Of a DNA stretch of 64,000 nt, positions 17,011-25,036 are shown piece after piece. This DNA is from Stakelama marina. GTDB lineage: Bacteria; Pseudomonadota; Alphaproteobacteria; Sphingomonadales; Sphingomonadaceae. Every line of letters starts with the position of its first letter. Position 1 is the first letter of the stretch. The notes under the pieces were generated by a model. It was not told the origin of the DNA. It searched no databases and saw only the letters and a list, made by a program, of their open reading frames with translations. The stretch spans positions 930,001-994,000 of the forward strand of contig NZ_JAGRQC010000001.1 in the NCBI RefSeq assembly GCF_018122655.1. Reading direction: 5' to 3'. Position numbers and translations under genes: made by a program.

Positions 17011-17796
17011 ATGCACGCGGCGGAACGCGAACGGCTGATACTGGAGCTGCTCTCGCACAACGGCTTCATCAGCTATCGCGATCTCGAGGCACATCTCGAC
17101 GCTTCCCCGGCCACGATCCGGCGCGACCTGTCGCGGCTCGAAGGAAAGGGCAGGCTGCACCGCGTCCATGGCGGTGCAGAACTGCCAGGCAAAGGCGAAG
17201 ACGACTCCCGCCGCGGCCTTTCCGGTACCCCGTTCACCAAATCGATCACGCAGAATCTGGCTGCCAAGCGCGCCATCGGCAAGGCGGCGGCGGCGTTGTG
17301 CGAGCCGGGCGAAGGCATCATGATCGACGGTGGCACCACGACGTTGCAGATGTGCCCGCACCTGGCCCCGCTCGGGCTTCAGGTCCTCACCAATTCGCTC
17401 CACATCGCCGATGCGCTTCTGCCCCAGGATAACACGCGCGTCCTCGTCCCGTCGGGAACGATCTTCCGCGAACAGAACATCATCCTCGCGCCTGCCGGTG
17501 AAGAGAGCATGCCGCGTTTCTACGCACCCAAACTGTTCATGGGTGCCGCCGCGGTCGGCCGGCAGGGCGTGATGCAGGCGGACGTGATCCTCGTCGCCGC
17601 AGAACGCCGGCTGATCGACCGGGCCGAAAAGGTCATCCTGCTTGTCGACAGCTCGAAATTCGCGATGTCGTCCGGCGCCGTCGTTTGCGGTCTCGGCGAA
17701 GTCGATATTCTCGTAACCGACGACGGAATCGACGCAGCATCCGCGAAGATGATCGAGGACGCGGGCGTCGAACTGATTATCGCCCCCTCGGCATGA
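17011..17796 (+). CDS. DeoR-family sugar-responsive repressor
   Basis: DeoR-type regulators repress carbohydrate operons and respond to sugar phosphates. The 261-residue product has an N-terminal HTH domain (about residues 3-57: ERERLILELLSHNGFISYRD, then ASPATIRRDLSRLEGKGRLH) followed by HGGAEL, and a C-terminal sugar-phosphate sensor domain (GIMIDGGTTTLQM, VLTNSLHIADAL, LFMGAAAVG, LLVDSSKFAMSS). A GGAG ribosome site lies nine bases before the ATG. The stop overlaps the start of the isomerase gene (ATGA), so both are one unit, and the truncated transporter lies just upstream. The inducer is unknown. Confidence 0.92.
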   Translation: MHAAERERLILELLSHNGFISYRDLEAHLDASPATIRRDLSRLEGKGRLHRVHGGAELPGKGEDDSRRGLSGTPFTKSITQNLAAKRAIGKAAAALCEPGEGIMIDGGTTTLQMCPHLAPLGLQVLTNSLHIADALLPQDNTRVLVPSGTIFREQNIILAPAGEESMPRFYAPKLFMGAAAVGRQGVMQADVILVAAERRLIDRAEKVILLVDSSKFAMSSGAVVCGLGEVDILVTDDGIDAASAKMIEDAGVELIIAPSA

Positions 17797-18572
17797 CCCA
17801 CGCTGCCCGCGGATCGTCGATGTTGCGGGAGCAGCAAGCGGAACCTGGCGCTTTCCGGCCGGCCGTCGTCGGGAACTGGAAGATGAACGGGACCCGGGCG
17901 GCACTGCGCGAGCTCGACGAAATCGACCGGGCCGCCCGGAGCGCGAGCAATGTCGATGTCGTGATCGCGCTGCCTTTCACGCTGCTCGATGCCGGATCGC
18001 GCCGGATGACCGCTGTTCAGATCGCCAGCCAGGATGTGCATGTCGAGCCGGGCGGCGCGCATACCGGCTGCATCTCGGCACCGATGGCAAGCGATGCCGG
18101 TGCCGTATTCACCCTTGTCGGGCACAGTGAAACACGAGCGCGCGGCGACACATCGGCGACCGTCGCCCACAAGCTACGTGCTGCAACGAAAGCCGGCATG
18201 ACCCCGATCCTGTGCGTCGGCGCCGATCTGAACGGACAAGCCCCCTACGAAGCATTCCGCCGGTTACGAGACGAAATCGCACCTGTCGCCGAAACGAACG
18301 GACAGATGTGGGTCGCCTATGAACCCGAATCGGCGATCGGGGCGGACAGCGCAGCCGACAGTGATCAGATCGCCACCGTCCACGCCAGATTGCGCGAGCA
18401 TCTCGGTCCCTCGGCCCGCCTCCTCTATGGCGGATCGGTAAACGCCGACAATATCGCGCAGATCCTTTCGCTGCCGAACGTCGACGGCGTGCTCGTCGGC
18501 AGGGCGAGCATGCAGGCATCGACCTTCGCGCCGATGATTACCTTTGCCGACCAATCCGCCAGGCGCGCCTAG
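17793..18572 (+). CDS. Triosephosphate isomerase family, divergent
   Basis: TIM-barrel aldose-ketose isomerase of the triosephosphate isomerase family, 259 residues from the ATG that overlaps the deoR stop. The active-site Lys (VVGNWKMNG), the His (LVGHSETR) and the Glu (VAYEPESAIG) are present, with the phosphate loop YGGSVNADN and GVLVGRASM. Two regions differ from ordinary glycolytic enzymes: GHSETR instead of GHSERR, and AYEPESAIGADSAADS in place of the usual AYEPVWAIGTG loop. Linked to a DeoR regulator and a sugar transporter remnant, it could be a paralog acting on another sugar phosphate, as in erythritol-type pathways (EryH). The housekeeping tpiA is probably elsewhere. Substrate is inference. 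Confidence 0.88.
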   Translation: MTHAARGSSMLREQQAEPGAFRPAVVGNWKMNGTRAALRELDEIDRAARSASNVDVVIALPFTLLDAGSRRMTAVQIASQDVHVEPGGAHTGCISAPMASDAGAVFTLVGHSETRARGDTSATVAHKLRAATKAGMTPILCVGADLNGQAPYEAFRRLRDEIAPVAETNGQMWVAYEPESAIGADSAADSDQIATVHARLREHLGPSARLLYGGSVNADNIAQILSLPNVDGVLVGRASMQASTFAPMITFADQSARRA

Positions 18573-18645
18573 AACGACGACAAGATCTGCGGTCTGGGGC
18601 AGGCATCGCAGTTTTGACAGGCTGGCAATATAGCGAAAGCAACGT

Positions 18646-18957
18646 TTAGCGCTTCAGCAACTGGTCGATCGCCGCCTGGTCCATCTCGGGATCGAATTCT
18701 AGGCCGAAGGTGCGGTCCTTTACCCAGCGCACGCGCGCGGTGACCTGCTCGTCACCGACGGTCAGTTCGACCAGATCGCCGACCTTGGCCGTAAACGAAC
18801 CAAAGGTGCGCGCGCCGGCCTGCGATATGTCAAGGATATGGACGCGCTCTTCGCCCGAATGCAGCAACATCTTCGACGGCACGAACACCTTGTGTCGTTT
18901 CGCCGCGCGCGTGACGGTCAGGGTCTTGCCCTCGCGATTTTCGGCGGCATTGGACAT
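18646..18957 (-). CDS. PilZ-domain protein (putative c-di-GMP receptor)
   Basis: A stand-alone PilZ domain of 103 residues, a fold that often binds cyclic di-GMP. The N-terminal basic stretch (TRAAKRHKVFVPSKMLLHSG) takes the place of the RxxxR motif and is followed by HILDISQAGARTFG, corresponding to the D/NxSxxG motif, then the barrel strands LVELTVGDEQVTARVRWVKD. The first motif is not the textbook form (KRHK), so nucleotide binding is uncertain. It lies 37 bases from the end of an EAL phosphodiesterase gene, which fits a c-di-GMP context. Confidence 0.8.
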   Translation of the reverse strand: MSNAAENREGKTLTVTRAAKRHKVFVPSKMLLHSGEERVHILDISQAGARTFGSFTAKVGDLVELTVGDEQVTARVRWVKDRTFGLEFDPEMDQAAIDQLLKR

Positions 18958-18994
18958 GGATGCTCCAATTCGACAAGCGTCGACCGGCCCGACT

Positions 18995-21304
18995 TCAGGC
19001 GGCGGCGTCCTGTGCTATCAACTTGACGAAGTCCCGTGCAGGGACCGGGCGCCCGATGTGCCATCCCTGCGCATAATCGCAACCCATTTTGCGTAGCATT
19101 TCGAGTATCGCGGCATTTTCGACGCCTTCCGCCACGACATCGAAACCCAGTTCGTGCGCCAGATCGATACTCGATCGCACCATCGCCTGATCGCTGGCGC
19201 TATCCTCGATCGTCAGGACAAAGCTCTTGTCGATCTTGATTTCGCGCGCGGGCAGATGCTTCAGATAGCTGAGCGTCGATTGCCCAGTCCCGTAATCGTC
19301 GATCGAAAGCCTGATCCCCATATCTGCGAAGCGGCGCATGCCCTCTAGCGCGCGTTCCGGATCTTCCATGCTCGCGGACTCGGTGATTTCGATCGTCAGC
19401 AATTCGGGTGAAAGCCGTCCGTCGTCGAGCCGCTCGCGTACCGCATCGACGAAACCCCGCTTGGTCAGAAGAGGCGCCGAAACATTGACGGCAACGTTGA
19501 TCGCGGCGCCCTGTTCGCGCCAGTGCTGCGCCTGTTTCATCGCGCGGTCGAGCACATAGAGCGTCAGGTCGAGGATTCGGCCGTTCTTCTCAAGCTGGGG
19601 GATGAACGAGTCCGGGTAAATGTCGCCGCGCTGAGGGTGAGTCCAGCGCACGAGTGCCTCGGCCGCCACGATGCGTTTCGTGCGCAGATTCAGTTTCGGT
19701 TGATAGGCGACCCACAAATCCTCGGCAGCCATTGCCGCGTCGAGCTCTCCGACCAGCGACAATTTCCAGTCGAGGCTACCTTCCATCTCGCGGCTATGGT
19801 CTTCCCAGACCGCGCCATGTTCCCGCGCCTGATCCGCGGCGAGCAGCGCGCGGTCTATCGCGGCGCCGACACCGTCCTCTCCCACCAGCGCTCGTCCGAA
19901 CGAGCAACCGATCTGCACCTGCCGCGCTGCCACCTCTGCCGGGGGTCGCAATATACTGGCGATATGCGCGAAAAACGCCTCCACATCGGTATTGGCGAGT
20001 TCGGGCGGGGCGAAAGCGAGCGCATTCTCTTCGACGCGGTAAGCGGCCTCTATGCCGCAGGCATGAAGACGGTCGGCAACGCGCTGGACCAGTTCCGCGC
20101 CGCGCGCCGGGCCGAGCAGCGACGCCAGATCGGCATATTCGCCGATACGCAAGGCGACAACCGAACCGGCGCTTTCGCTTTCGAGATCACGCTCGAGCGT
20201 GCGGCGGTTCGGCAGTCCCGAAATTTCGTCGGTGCCGCGAATGTGATTGAACGACGCCAGCGCGTCGGTTGCACCCATCCACGCACTGCCGACGATGATG
20301 CTGACCAGCGCAGGCGCGACTCCGACCGTTCCCCAGTGCAACATCTCCATCGCGAGCGGCAGCCCCAAAATACCGATCGTGGCCGCGACCAGAATCGCCG
20401 CGCGTTTTCGCCCGCGATAGCGCGACGCCAGCAACAGAAGCGCGAGCGTAATCCCCAGCGGAAGCCACGGGCCGTGGCCGACAGGGCTGCTGCCCGCCAT
20501 CAGCGTCTCTGCGGCGAGCAACTGGATGGCCGGACCGGATATCACGCCCCAGCCGGGAACAGGGTATCGATCTCCCAATTCGATCGCGGAAGCGCCGATC
20601 AGCGCGGTCTTGCCGGCAAGGCTACCCGCCGGGACATGGCCATCGAGCAGATCGACATAGCTGATATGCGGGATGCTGGCGGGATCGATCGCCGTGTCGA
20701 TCGGAAATGCCTGCCCCGCTTTCCCGGTCGCCCCGGCAAGCATCGCACCGATCGAAGGTCGCGGAACGCCGGCCGTAATCACCGCCGAGGGATAGGATCG
20801 AACGAGCCCGTCCGAATCGGGAAAGATATTGACCGCAGCGAGTTGCGCATGCCTGCGAAAGGCAGGAAGCGGTAAGCTCTCGACCTCATGTATCGCACGC
20901 TGCGAAGCGTATTGGCGGAATGTCGGGAGGATAACAGGCACCCGGGCCGCTTCGATAGCGGCAGCAAATCGGGCGTCCTGCTGCGGGCTGCTGTGCGACG
21001 AGACGTCGACGTCGAACGCGACCGTCGATGCGCCGGCTTTTTCAAGTGCGCGCAATGCCTTGGCATGGATATTTCGCGGCCAGGGCCAATCGTCGATTGC
21101 CCGTAGCGACTTCGCATCGATTTCGACAAGCACCAGCTTGCCGCTGGCGGAATGTACGCGGATTGTATCGCGCGCGCTGTGGAGCGCCCGTTCGACGCCT
21201 GTACCCGCGCCGGACAGATAGACGGCAAGCCCGGCGACCATCGCTACCAATAGCGGGAGGTGGCGCCAGACCATGTTCCGCCCGTATTTGATGGGCCAGC
21301 CCAC
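18995..21304 (-). CDS. CHASE2-GGDEF(degenerate)-EAL phosphodiesterase
   Basis: Membrane-bound sensor predicted to hydrolyse cyclic di-GMP. The 769-residue protein has an N-terminal membrane segment (LPLLVAMVAGLAVYLSGAG) and a periplasmic CHASE2 domain (about 35-275: RDTIRVHSASGKLVLVEID, PWPRNIHAKALRALEKAGAS, FPDSDGLVRSYPS, GKTALIGASA). Three membrane segments follow at about 285-355, then a GGDEF-like domain and a C-terminal EAL domain. The GGDEF core is degenerate (EENAL in its place), so it should not make c-di-GMP. The EAL domain keeps EALVRW, NVS, IEITES, DDYGTG, KIDKSF and VAEGVE, so phosphodiesterase activity is expected. CHASE2 proteins often neighbour FecR-domain genes, as here. An ATG ten codons later (21274) is an alternative start. 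Confidence 0.92.
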   Translation of the reverse strand: MGWPIKYGRNMVWRHLPLLVAMVAGLAVYLSGAGTGVERALHSARDTIRVHSASGKLVLVEIDAKSLRAIDDWPWPRNIHAKALRALEKAGASTVAFDVDVSSHSSPQQDARFAAAIEAARVPVILPTFRQYASQRAIHEVESLPLPAFRRHAQLAAVNIFPDSDGLVRSYPSAVITAGVPRPSIGAMLAGATGKAGQAFPIDTAIDPASIPHISYVDLLDGHVPAGSLAGKTALIGASAIELGDRYPVPGWGVISGPAIQLLAAETLMAGSSPVGHGPWLPLGITLALLLLASRYRGRKRAAILVAATIGILGLPLAMEMLHWGTVGVAPALVSIIVGSAWMGATDALASFNHIRGTDEISGLPNRRTLERDLESESAGSVVALRIGEYADLASLLGPARGAELVQRVADRLHACGIEAAYRVEENALAFAPPELANTDVEAFFAHIASILRPPAEVAARQVQIGCSFGRALVGEDGVGAAIDRALLAADQAREHGAVWEDHSREMEGSLDWKLSLVGELDAAMAAEDLWVAYQPKLNLRTKRIVAAEALVRWTHPQRGDIYPDSFIPQLEKNGRILDLTLYVLDRAMKQAQHWREQGAAINVAVNVSAPLLTKRGFVDAVRERLDDGRLSPELLTIEITESASMEDPERALEGMRRFADMGIRLSIDDYGTGQSTLSYLKHLPAREIKIDKSFVLTIEDSASDQAMVRSSIDLAHELGFDVVAEGVENAAILEMLRKMGCDYAQGWHIGRPVPARDFVKLIAQDAAA

Positions 21305-21330
21305 TCCACTTCCCCCCGGTAATATTCGGC

Positions 21331-22665
21331 TCAGTCGCCCGAGCCGCCACCGTCCCCGTTGCCGCCGCCGTTCCCGTTGCCGCCACCGTTTCCGTTGCCG
21401 CCACCGTTTCCGTTGCCGCCACCGTTTCCGTTGCCGCCACCGTTTCCGTTGCCGCCACCGTTTCCGTTGCCGCCGCCGTTTCCGTTGCCGCCACCGTTTC
21501 CGTTGCCGCCACCGTTTCCGTTGCCGCCACCGTTTCCGTTGCCGCCACCGTTTCCGTTGCCGCCGCCGTTCCCGTTGCCGCCACCGTTTCCGTTGCCGCC
21601 ACCGTTTCCGTTGCCGCCGCCGTTCCCGTTGCCGCCACCGTTTCCGTTGCCGCCACCGTTTCCGTTGCCGCCACCGTTTCCGTTGCCGCCACCGTTTCCA
21701 TTGCCGCCACCGTTTCCGTTGCCGCCACCGTTTCCGTTGCCGCCACCGTTTCCGTTGCCGCCACCGTTTCCGTTGCCGCCCTTGCCGGCTGCCTTTTCAA
21801 CCGCCGCCGGCGTCGCGCCCGACGCGGCAACCGCCGCCCCCATCCCGGTCGAACCCGCAACCAGGCCGTCGGTGATCGTGGCGAGCGACTTGGGGCGCTC
21901 CGCCACGGCAAACTCAATTACGGGCTGGGCACGAGCGGCCGCGCGTGCGCCGGCAATCGAACCGGCGTCCTGAACGATCGACGTGGCCAGTGCAGGCGTA
22001 TCCATCGCCGCTGCATCGGCGACCACCGCGTCGTCGGCTGTCGCATCGCTCGATTTCGCATCGGGCGTCTCGACGGGCGCATTGGGGGATTGCAGCGTTC
22101 TCGTTTCGCGCCCCTGCACCGTCAGCCGGCCGAGATTGTCGGCACCGATGATCGCGACGTTGCCGGGCAGCACGAGGTCGCGCGCGCCGCCGTCAAGCGT
22201 CGATACTTCGACCGCGCCTTCGACCACCTGAACCGAAGAACCCGAGCTGTCGACGGTGACGCTGAATGTCGTTCCTTTGACCACGGCTGCAAGATAGGGC
22301 GTCTTTACCCCGAAATGCGCCTTGGTCTTCTTGGTCACGCTGAAGACGACGTTGCCGACCTTTTCGAAAAATTGCAGCAGGCCGCTGCTTGGTTCGGGGT
22401 CGGCGATCTGCAACCGGCTGTTCGGCGCCACCACGGCATATTCGTCGCCATGCACCAGGACCGCGCGCGAATTTTCGCCGGTCGATACGATATCCCCGAT
22501 ATGAAGCTGATTGCCCCGTACAGCGATCTTGCTCTGTCCCGCATGGGTGACGGTCACTCCGGCGGATGCTTCGGATACGGTCCAGCCCGTCGACTGGGCG
22601 TGCGCGGTTCCGGCAAGGAAAACGGTGCCGAGAAGCGCGATTTTGGTCAGTCGCTTGTACATCAT
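21331..22665 (-). CDS. Secreted FecR-domain protein with Gly/Asn hexapeptide tail
   Basis: The 444-residue product has a signal peptide (about 1-23, ending AGTAHA), a FecR-type beta domain at about 35-165 (GDIVSTGENSRAVLVHGDEY, VVFSVTKKTKAHFGVKTPYL, VVKGTTFSVTVDSSGSSVQV, VVEGAVEVS), an Ala-rich spacer, and then about 23 copies of the hexapeptide GGGNGN up to the end (NGDGGGSGD). Such FecR proteins are periplasmic or surface proteins without a linked ECF sigma factor. The repeat tail is unusual and looks like an extended, flexible adhesive or wall-associated module. It is divergent from a TpsB transporter gene and lies upstream of the CHASE2-EAL gene in the same direction with a 26-base gap, so those two are likely co-transcribed. 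Function is unknown. Confidence 0.85.
   Translation of the reverse strand: MMYKRLTKIALLGTVFLAGTAHAQSTGWTVSEASAGVTVTHAGQSKIAVRGNQLHIGDIVSTGENSRAVLVHGDEYAVVAPNSRLQIADPEPSSGLLQFFEKVGNVVFSVTKKTKAHFGVKTPYLAAVVKGTTFSVTVDSSGSSVQVVEGAVEVSTLDGGARDLVLPGNVAIIGADNLGRLTVQGRETRTLQSPNAPVETPDAKSSDATADDAVVADAAAMDTPALATSIVQDAGSIAGARAAARAQPVIEFAVAERPKSLATITDGLVAGSTGMGAAVAASGATPAAVEKAAGKGGNGNGGGNGNGGGNGNGGGNGNGGGNGNGGGNGNGGGNGNGGGNGNGGGNGNGGGNGNGGGNGNGGGNGNGGGNGNGGGNGNGGGNGNGGGNGNGGGNGNGGGNGNGGGNGNGGGNGNGGGNGNGGGNGNGGGNGNGGGNGDGGGSGD
21346..21783. repeat. Tandem 18-bp coding repeat (about 23-24 units)
   Basis: On the plus strand the unit is CCGCCACCGTTTCCGTTG, with a few variants (CCGCCGCCGTTCCCGTTG, one CCATTG). 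It encodes GGGNGN on the minus strand. Because the unit is a multiple of three, copy changes keep frame, so the tail length can vary between strains. The opposite strand is also open (Pro/Phe/Leu repeats), which I regard as a shadow. Confidence 0.97.
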
Positions 22666-22773
22666 AAGCTGTGTCCCGGGTTACTCGAACGCGGCGAAAT
22701 AAATCGCATGATCTCATGAAGTAGCACTGGGACGTAAAAGGATTATAAACGAACACTGGTTAATGGCGTTTGC

Positions 22774-24423
22774 ATGTTTCGCTTTCGCCTTGCAGTCGCC
22801 GCCTTGTGCGCGATCACGATATCCCAGACCGCCCTCGCCCAGCAGGTTCCGCCCTCGCGGACTGATCCGGGCGCGGTAGGGCGCGCCTCGGTAAAGCCGG
22901 AATCGCGCGAACCCGCGCAGGATCAGAGCGACATAGAAAGCTCGGCCCAGCGTTCGAACAACGCGTTGACCGGTGTTACCGTGGGCGCGGTGCACGTCGC
23001 AGGCGCTCCCGACATCGACCAAGCGGAATTTGCCCGGGCCATCACCCCATTCGTGGGCAAGACCTTTGCAGGTGACGATACTCAAAAGCTTTTGAGCGCG
23101 ATTTCCGACGTCGCGCGAAACCACGGCTATATCTTCGCGACGAGCAGCATACCGCCGCAGACGCTGACGGCGGGGGTGCTGACGGTCATCGTTTCCGAAG
23201 GACGGATCGACAGGATTCGGCTGGAAGGGCAGCAGCGCACGGAAGTCGCGAAGCTGTTGAACGGCCTGGTCGGCAGGCCCGCACGCGAGGAACAGCTCGA
23301 CCGCGCGCTGATGATGGCGACCGACCTTCCCGGCATCGGCATCGGCAAGGTGCGCTATAGCGTCGAAGACGGCCAGGGCGTCCTGATCGTCCCCGTCAGC
23401 TATGACCGAGTCCGTGGCTGGGCTTCAGTGGATAATCGCGGTTCCGAAGCGCTTGGCCCCATCCGCGCACAGGTCGGGGTTGAGGCGGCCTCGCTGCTCG
23501 CAGCCGACGACCGCGTTACGCTGCAAGGCATCGTGACGCCGGCCGAGCCGGACGAACTGACGGTGCTGTACGGCCGTTACGCCTATCTGCTGCCCGATGC
23601 ATCGACCGAGCTTGCGCTTTCGACAACATATAGCCGCACCAATTCAGGCGGCCGGTGGGAAAGCTATGACCCGCGCGGCAACAGCATCGGTTTCAACGCG
23701 AGCATCACCAAGACGCTCGAGCGCGGGCGGCGCGAAAGCCTCTGGGCCTCGGCCGATTTCAACTATGTGAAGGTCAACCAGTCGTGGAACGGAACGCCCA
23801 GCCAGCGCGACCGCGTCGCATCGCTCGGCATTTCGCTGAACGGATACACGCCGTTGGCCGGCGGAAGGCTGCGCGCAGGCGTCGGCATCCGGCAGGGCCT
23901 GAACATTCTCGGCGCGACGCGTCAGGGCGATCCCCTCGCCTCCCGCGACGGCGCCGGATCGCATTACGCCATTCTTCAGGCATGGACGAACTGGGTCGGT
24001 ACGATCGCCGGACCGGTAAGCGCACGCTTCGCCGTCACCAGTCAGTTGAGCAGCGATCCGCTGCTCGCGATCGACCAGATCACCATCGGTGGCCCGTGGT
24101 TCGGACGCGGCTATGATTTCAGCGAGCGCGCCGGCGACGAAGGCGCTCTGGCCTCAGCCGAGATCCGGACCGATCTTCTGGATAAGGACGATGGCTTGCT
24201 GCGCTGGGCGCAGCTTTACACCTTCGCAGATGCCGGCGTGGTTCGCGACCTGCGCGACAATTACGGGACCGGCGACCTGTATTCGGCAGGCGCCGGTGCG
24301 CGATTCAAACTGGCGAACGACCTCCGCGTCGAGGTCGAGGCCGCCTTCCCGATCAACGAGCCGCGCTATGACGCTGGCGACAAGAGCCCGCGCCTCTCCG
24401 CGACCGTCGGGATCGGCTTCTGA
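22774..24423 (+). CDS. TpsB/ShlB/FhaC-type outer-membrane transporter
   Basis: Two-partner secretion pore of the Omp85/TpsB superfamily that moves large exoproteins across the outer membrane. The 549-residue protein has a signal peptide (about 1-23, ending TALA), a Pro/Gln-rich linker, POTRA-like domains at about 67-220 (VGAVHVAGAPDIDQAEFARA, LLSAISDVARNHGYIFATSS split, LTVIVSEGRIDRIRLEG), and a C-terminal 16-strand barrel with the superfamily RGYDFSER motif (GGPWFGRGYDFSERAGDEGA) and a terminal aromatic VGIGF. No TpsA exoprotein gene is seen within 20 kb on either side. The divergent neighbour encodes a repeat-rich FecR protein. The start at 22774 is the first Met before a clean signal peptide. 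Confidence 0.9.
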   Translation: MFRFRLAVAALCAITISQTALAQQVPPSRTDPGAVGRASVKPESREPAQDQSDIESSAQRSNNALTGVTVGAVHVAGAPDIDQAEFARAITPFVGKTFAGDDTQKLLSAISDVARNHGYIFATSSIPPQTLTAGVLTVIVSEGRIDRIRLEGQQRTEVAKLLNGLVGRPAREEQLDRALMMATDLPGIGIGKVRYSVEDGQGVLIVPVSYDRVRGWASVDNRGSEALGPIRAQVGVEAASLLAADDRVTLQGIVTPAEPDELTVLYGRYAYLLPDASTELALSTTYSRTNSGGRWESYDPRGNSIGFNASITKTLERGRRESLWASADFNYVKVNQSWNGTPSQRDRVASLGISLNGYTPLAGGRLRAGVGIRQGLNILGATRQGDPLASRDGAGSHYAILQAWTNWVGTIAGPVSARFAVTSQLSSDPLLAIDQITIGGPWFGRGYDFSERAGDEGALASAEIRTDLLDKDDGLLRWAQLYTFADAGVVRDLRDNYGTGDLYSAGAGARFKLANDLRVEVEAAFPINEPRYDAGDKSPRLSATVGIGF

Positions 24424-24439
24424 CCCGACCGTCCCGCGA

Positions 24440-25036
24440 TCAATGCGGCTTCCAGGTGATGACCCGGTAGAGATAATATGCGACGATCCCGCCGACGATG
24501 ACGTTGGAAACCGGGTTCAAATAGCCTTGCACCAGCCGGTATTTCTCGCCCAGAAAATATCCAGCAAGTGTAAGGATCGTCGTCCAAGCAACTGTTCCGA
24601 TACTGGAAAATAGCAGAAACCTGTCGAGGCGCATTTCGAACAGGCCGGCCGGGACCGAAATCAGCGTCCGCACCGCGGGAACCAGGCGTCCGATCAGCAC
24701 CGCCTTTTCATTGTGCCGATCGAACCAGGTGTTGACGTGATCGACATCCGACGCGCTGAGCGTCAGCAACCGGCCGAACTTTCCCGCCCAGCGTTTCAAC
24801 CGGTCCTCGCCGATCCAGCGGCCGATGAAGTACCAGAGCGTCGCACCCGCAAGCGACCCGATACTGCCCGACAATATGACCAGAAAGATATTCATGTCGC
24901 CGCGCGCCGCGTCGAAGCCGGCAAGCGGCATGATGAGTTCGGACGGGATCGGCGGGAATACGTTTTCCAGGAACATCAGCAGCGCGATACCGACATAGCC
25001 GAGCTGATCGAGAAGATGCGTAATCGCATTGAACAT
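24440..25036 (-). CDS. DedA/SNARE-associated family membrane protein
   Basis: DedA proteins are inner-membrane proteins, recently linked to undecaprenyl-phosphate or phospholipid flipping, and needed for membrane homeostasis and drug resistance in several bacteria. The 198-residue product has about four to five membrane segments and family motifs: LENVFPPIPSELIMPLAGF, LAGATLWYFIGRWIGEDRL, FDRHNEKAVLIGRLVPAVRT, and LISVPAGLFEM. Its ATG overlaps the stop of the RND pump gene (ATGA), making it the last gene of the efflux operon. Confidence 0.93.
   Translation of the reverse strand: MFNAITHLLDQLGYVGIALLMFLENVFPPIPSELIMPLAGFDAARGDMNIFLVILSGSIGSLAGATLWYFIGRWIGEDRLKRWAGKFGRLLTLSASDVDHVNTWFDRHNEKAVLIGRLVPAVRTLISVPAGLFEMRLDRFLLFSSIGTVAWTTILTLAGYFLGEKYRLVQGYLNPVSNVIVGGIVAYYLYRVITWKPH

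Noticed and set aside
16144-17904. Minus-strand open frame of 586 codons over the transporter remnant and deoR.
   Set aside because: Low-complexity charged sequence; the plus strand has clear DeoR and transporter signatures.
21359-21973. Plus-strand Pro-Phe-Leu repeat protein (PPFPLP units).
   Set aside because: Reverse reading of the GGGNGN repeat; no start signal or signal peptide.
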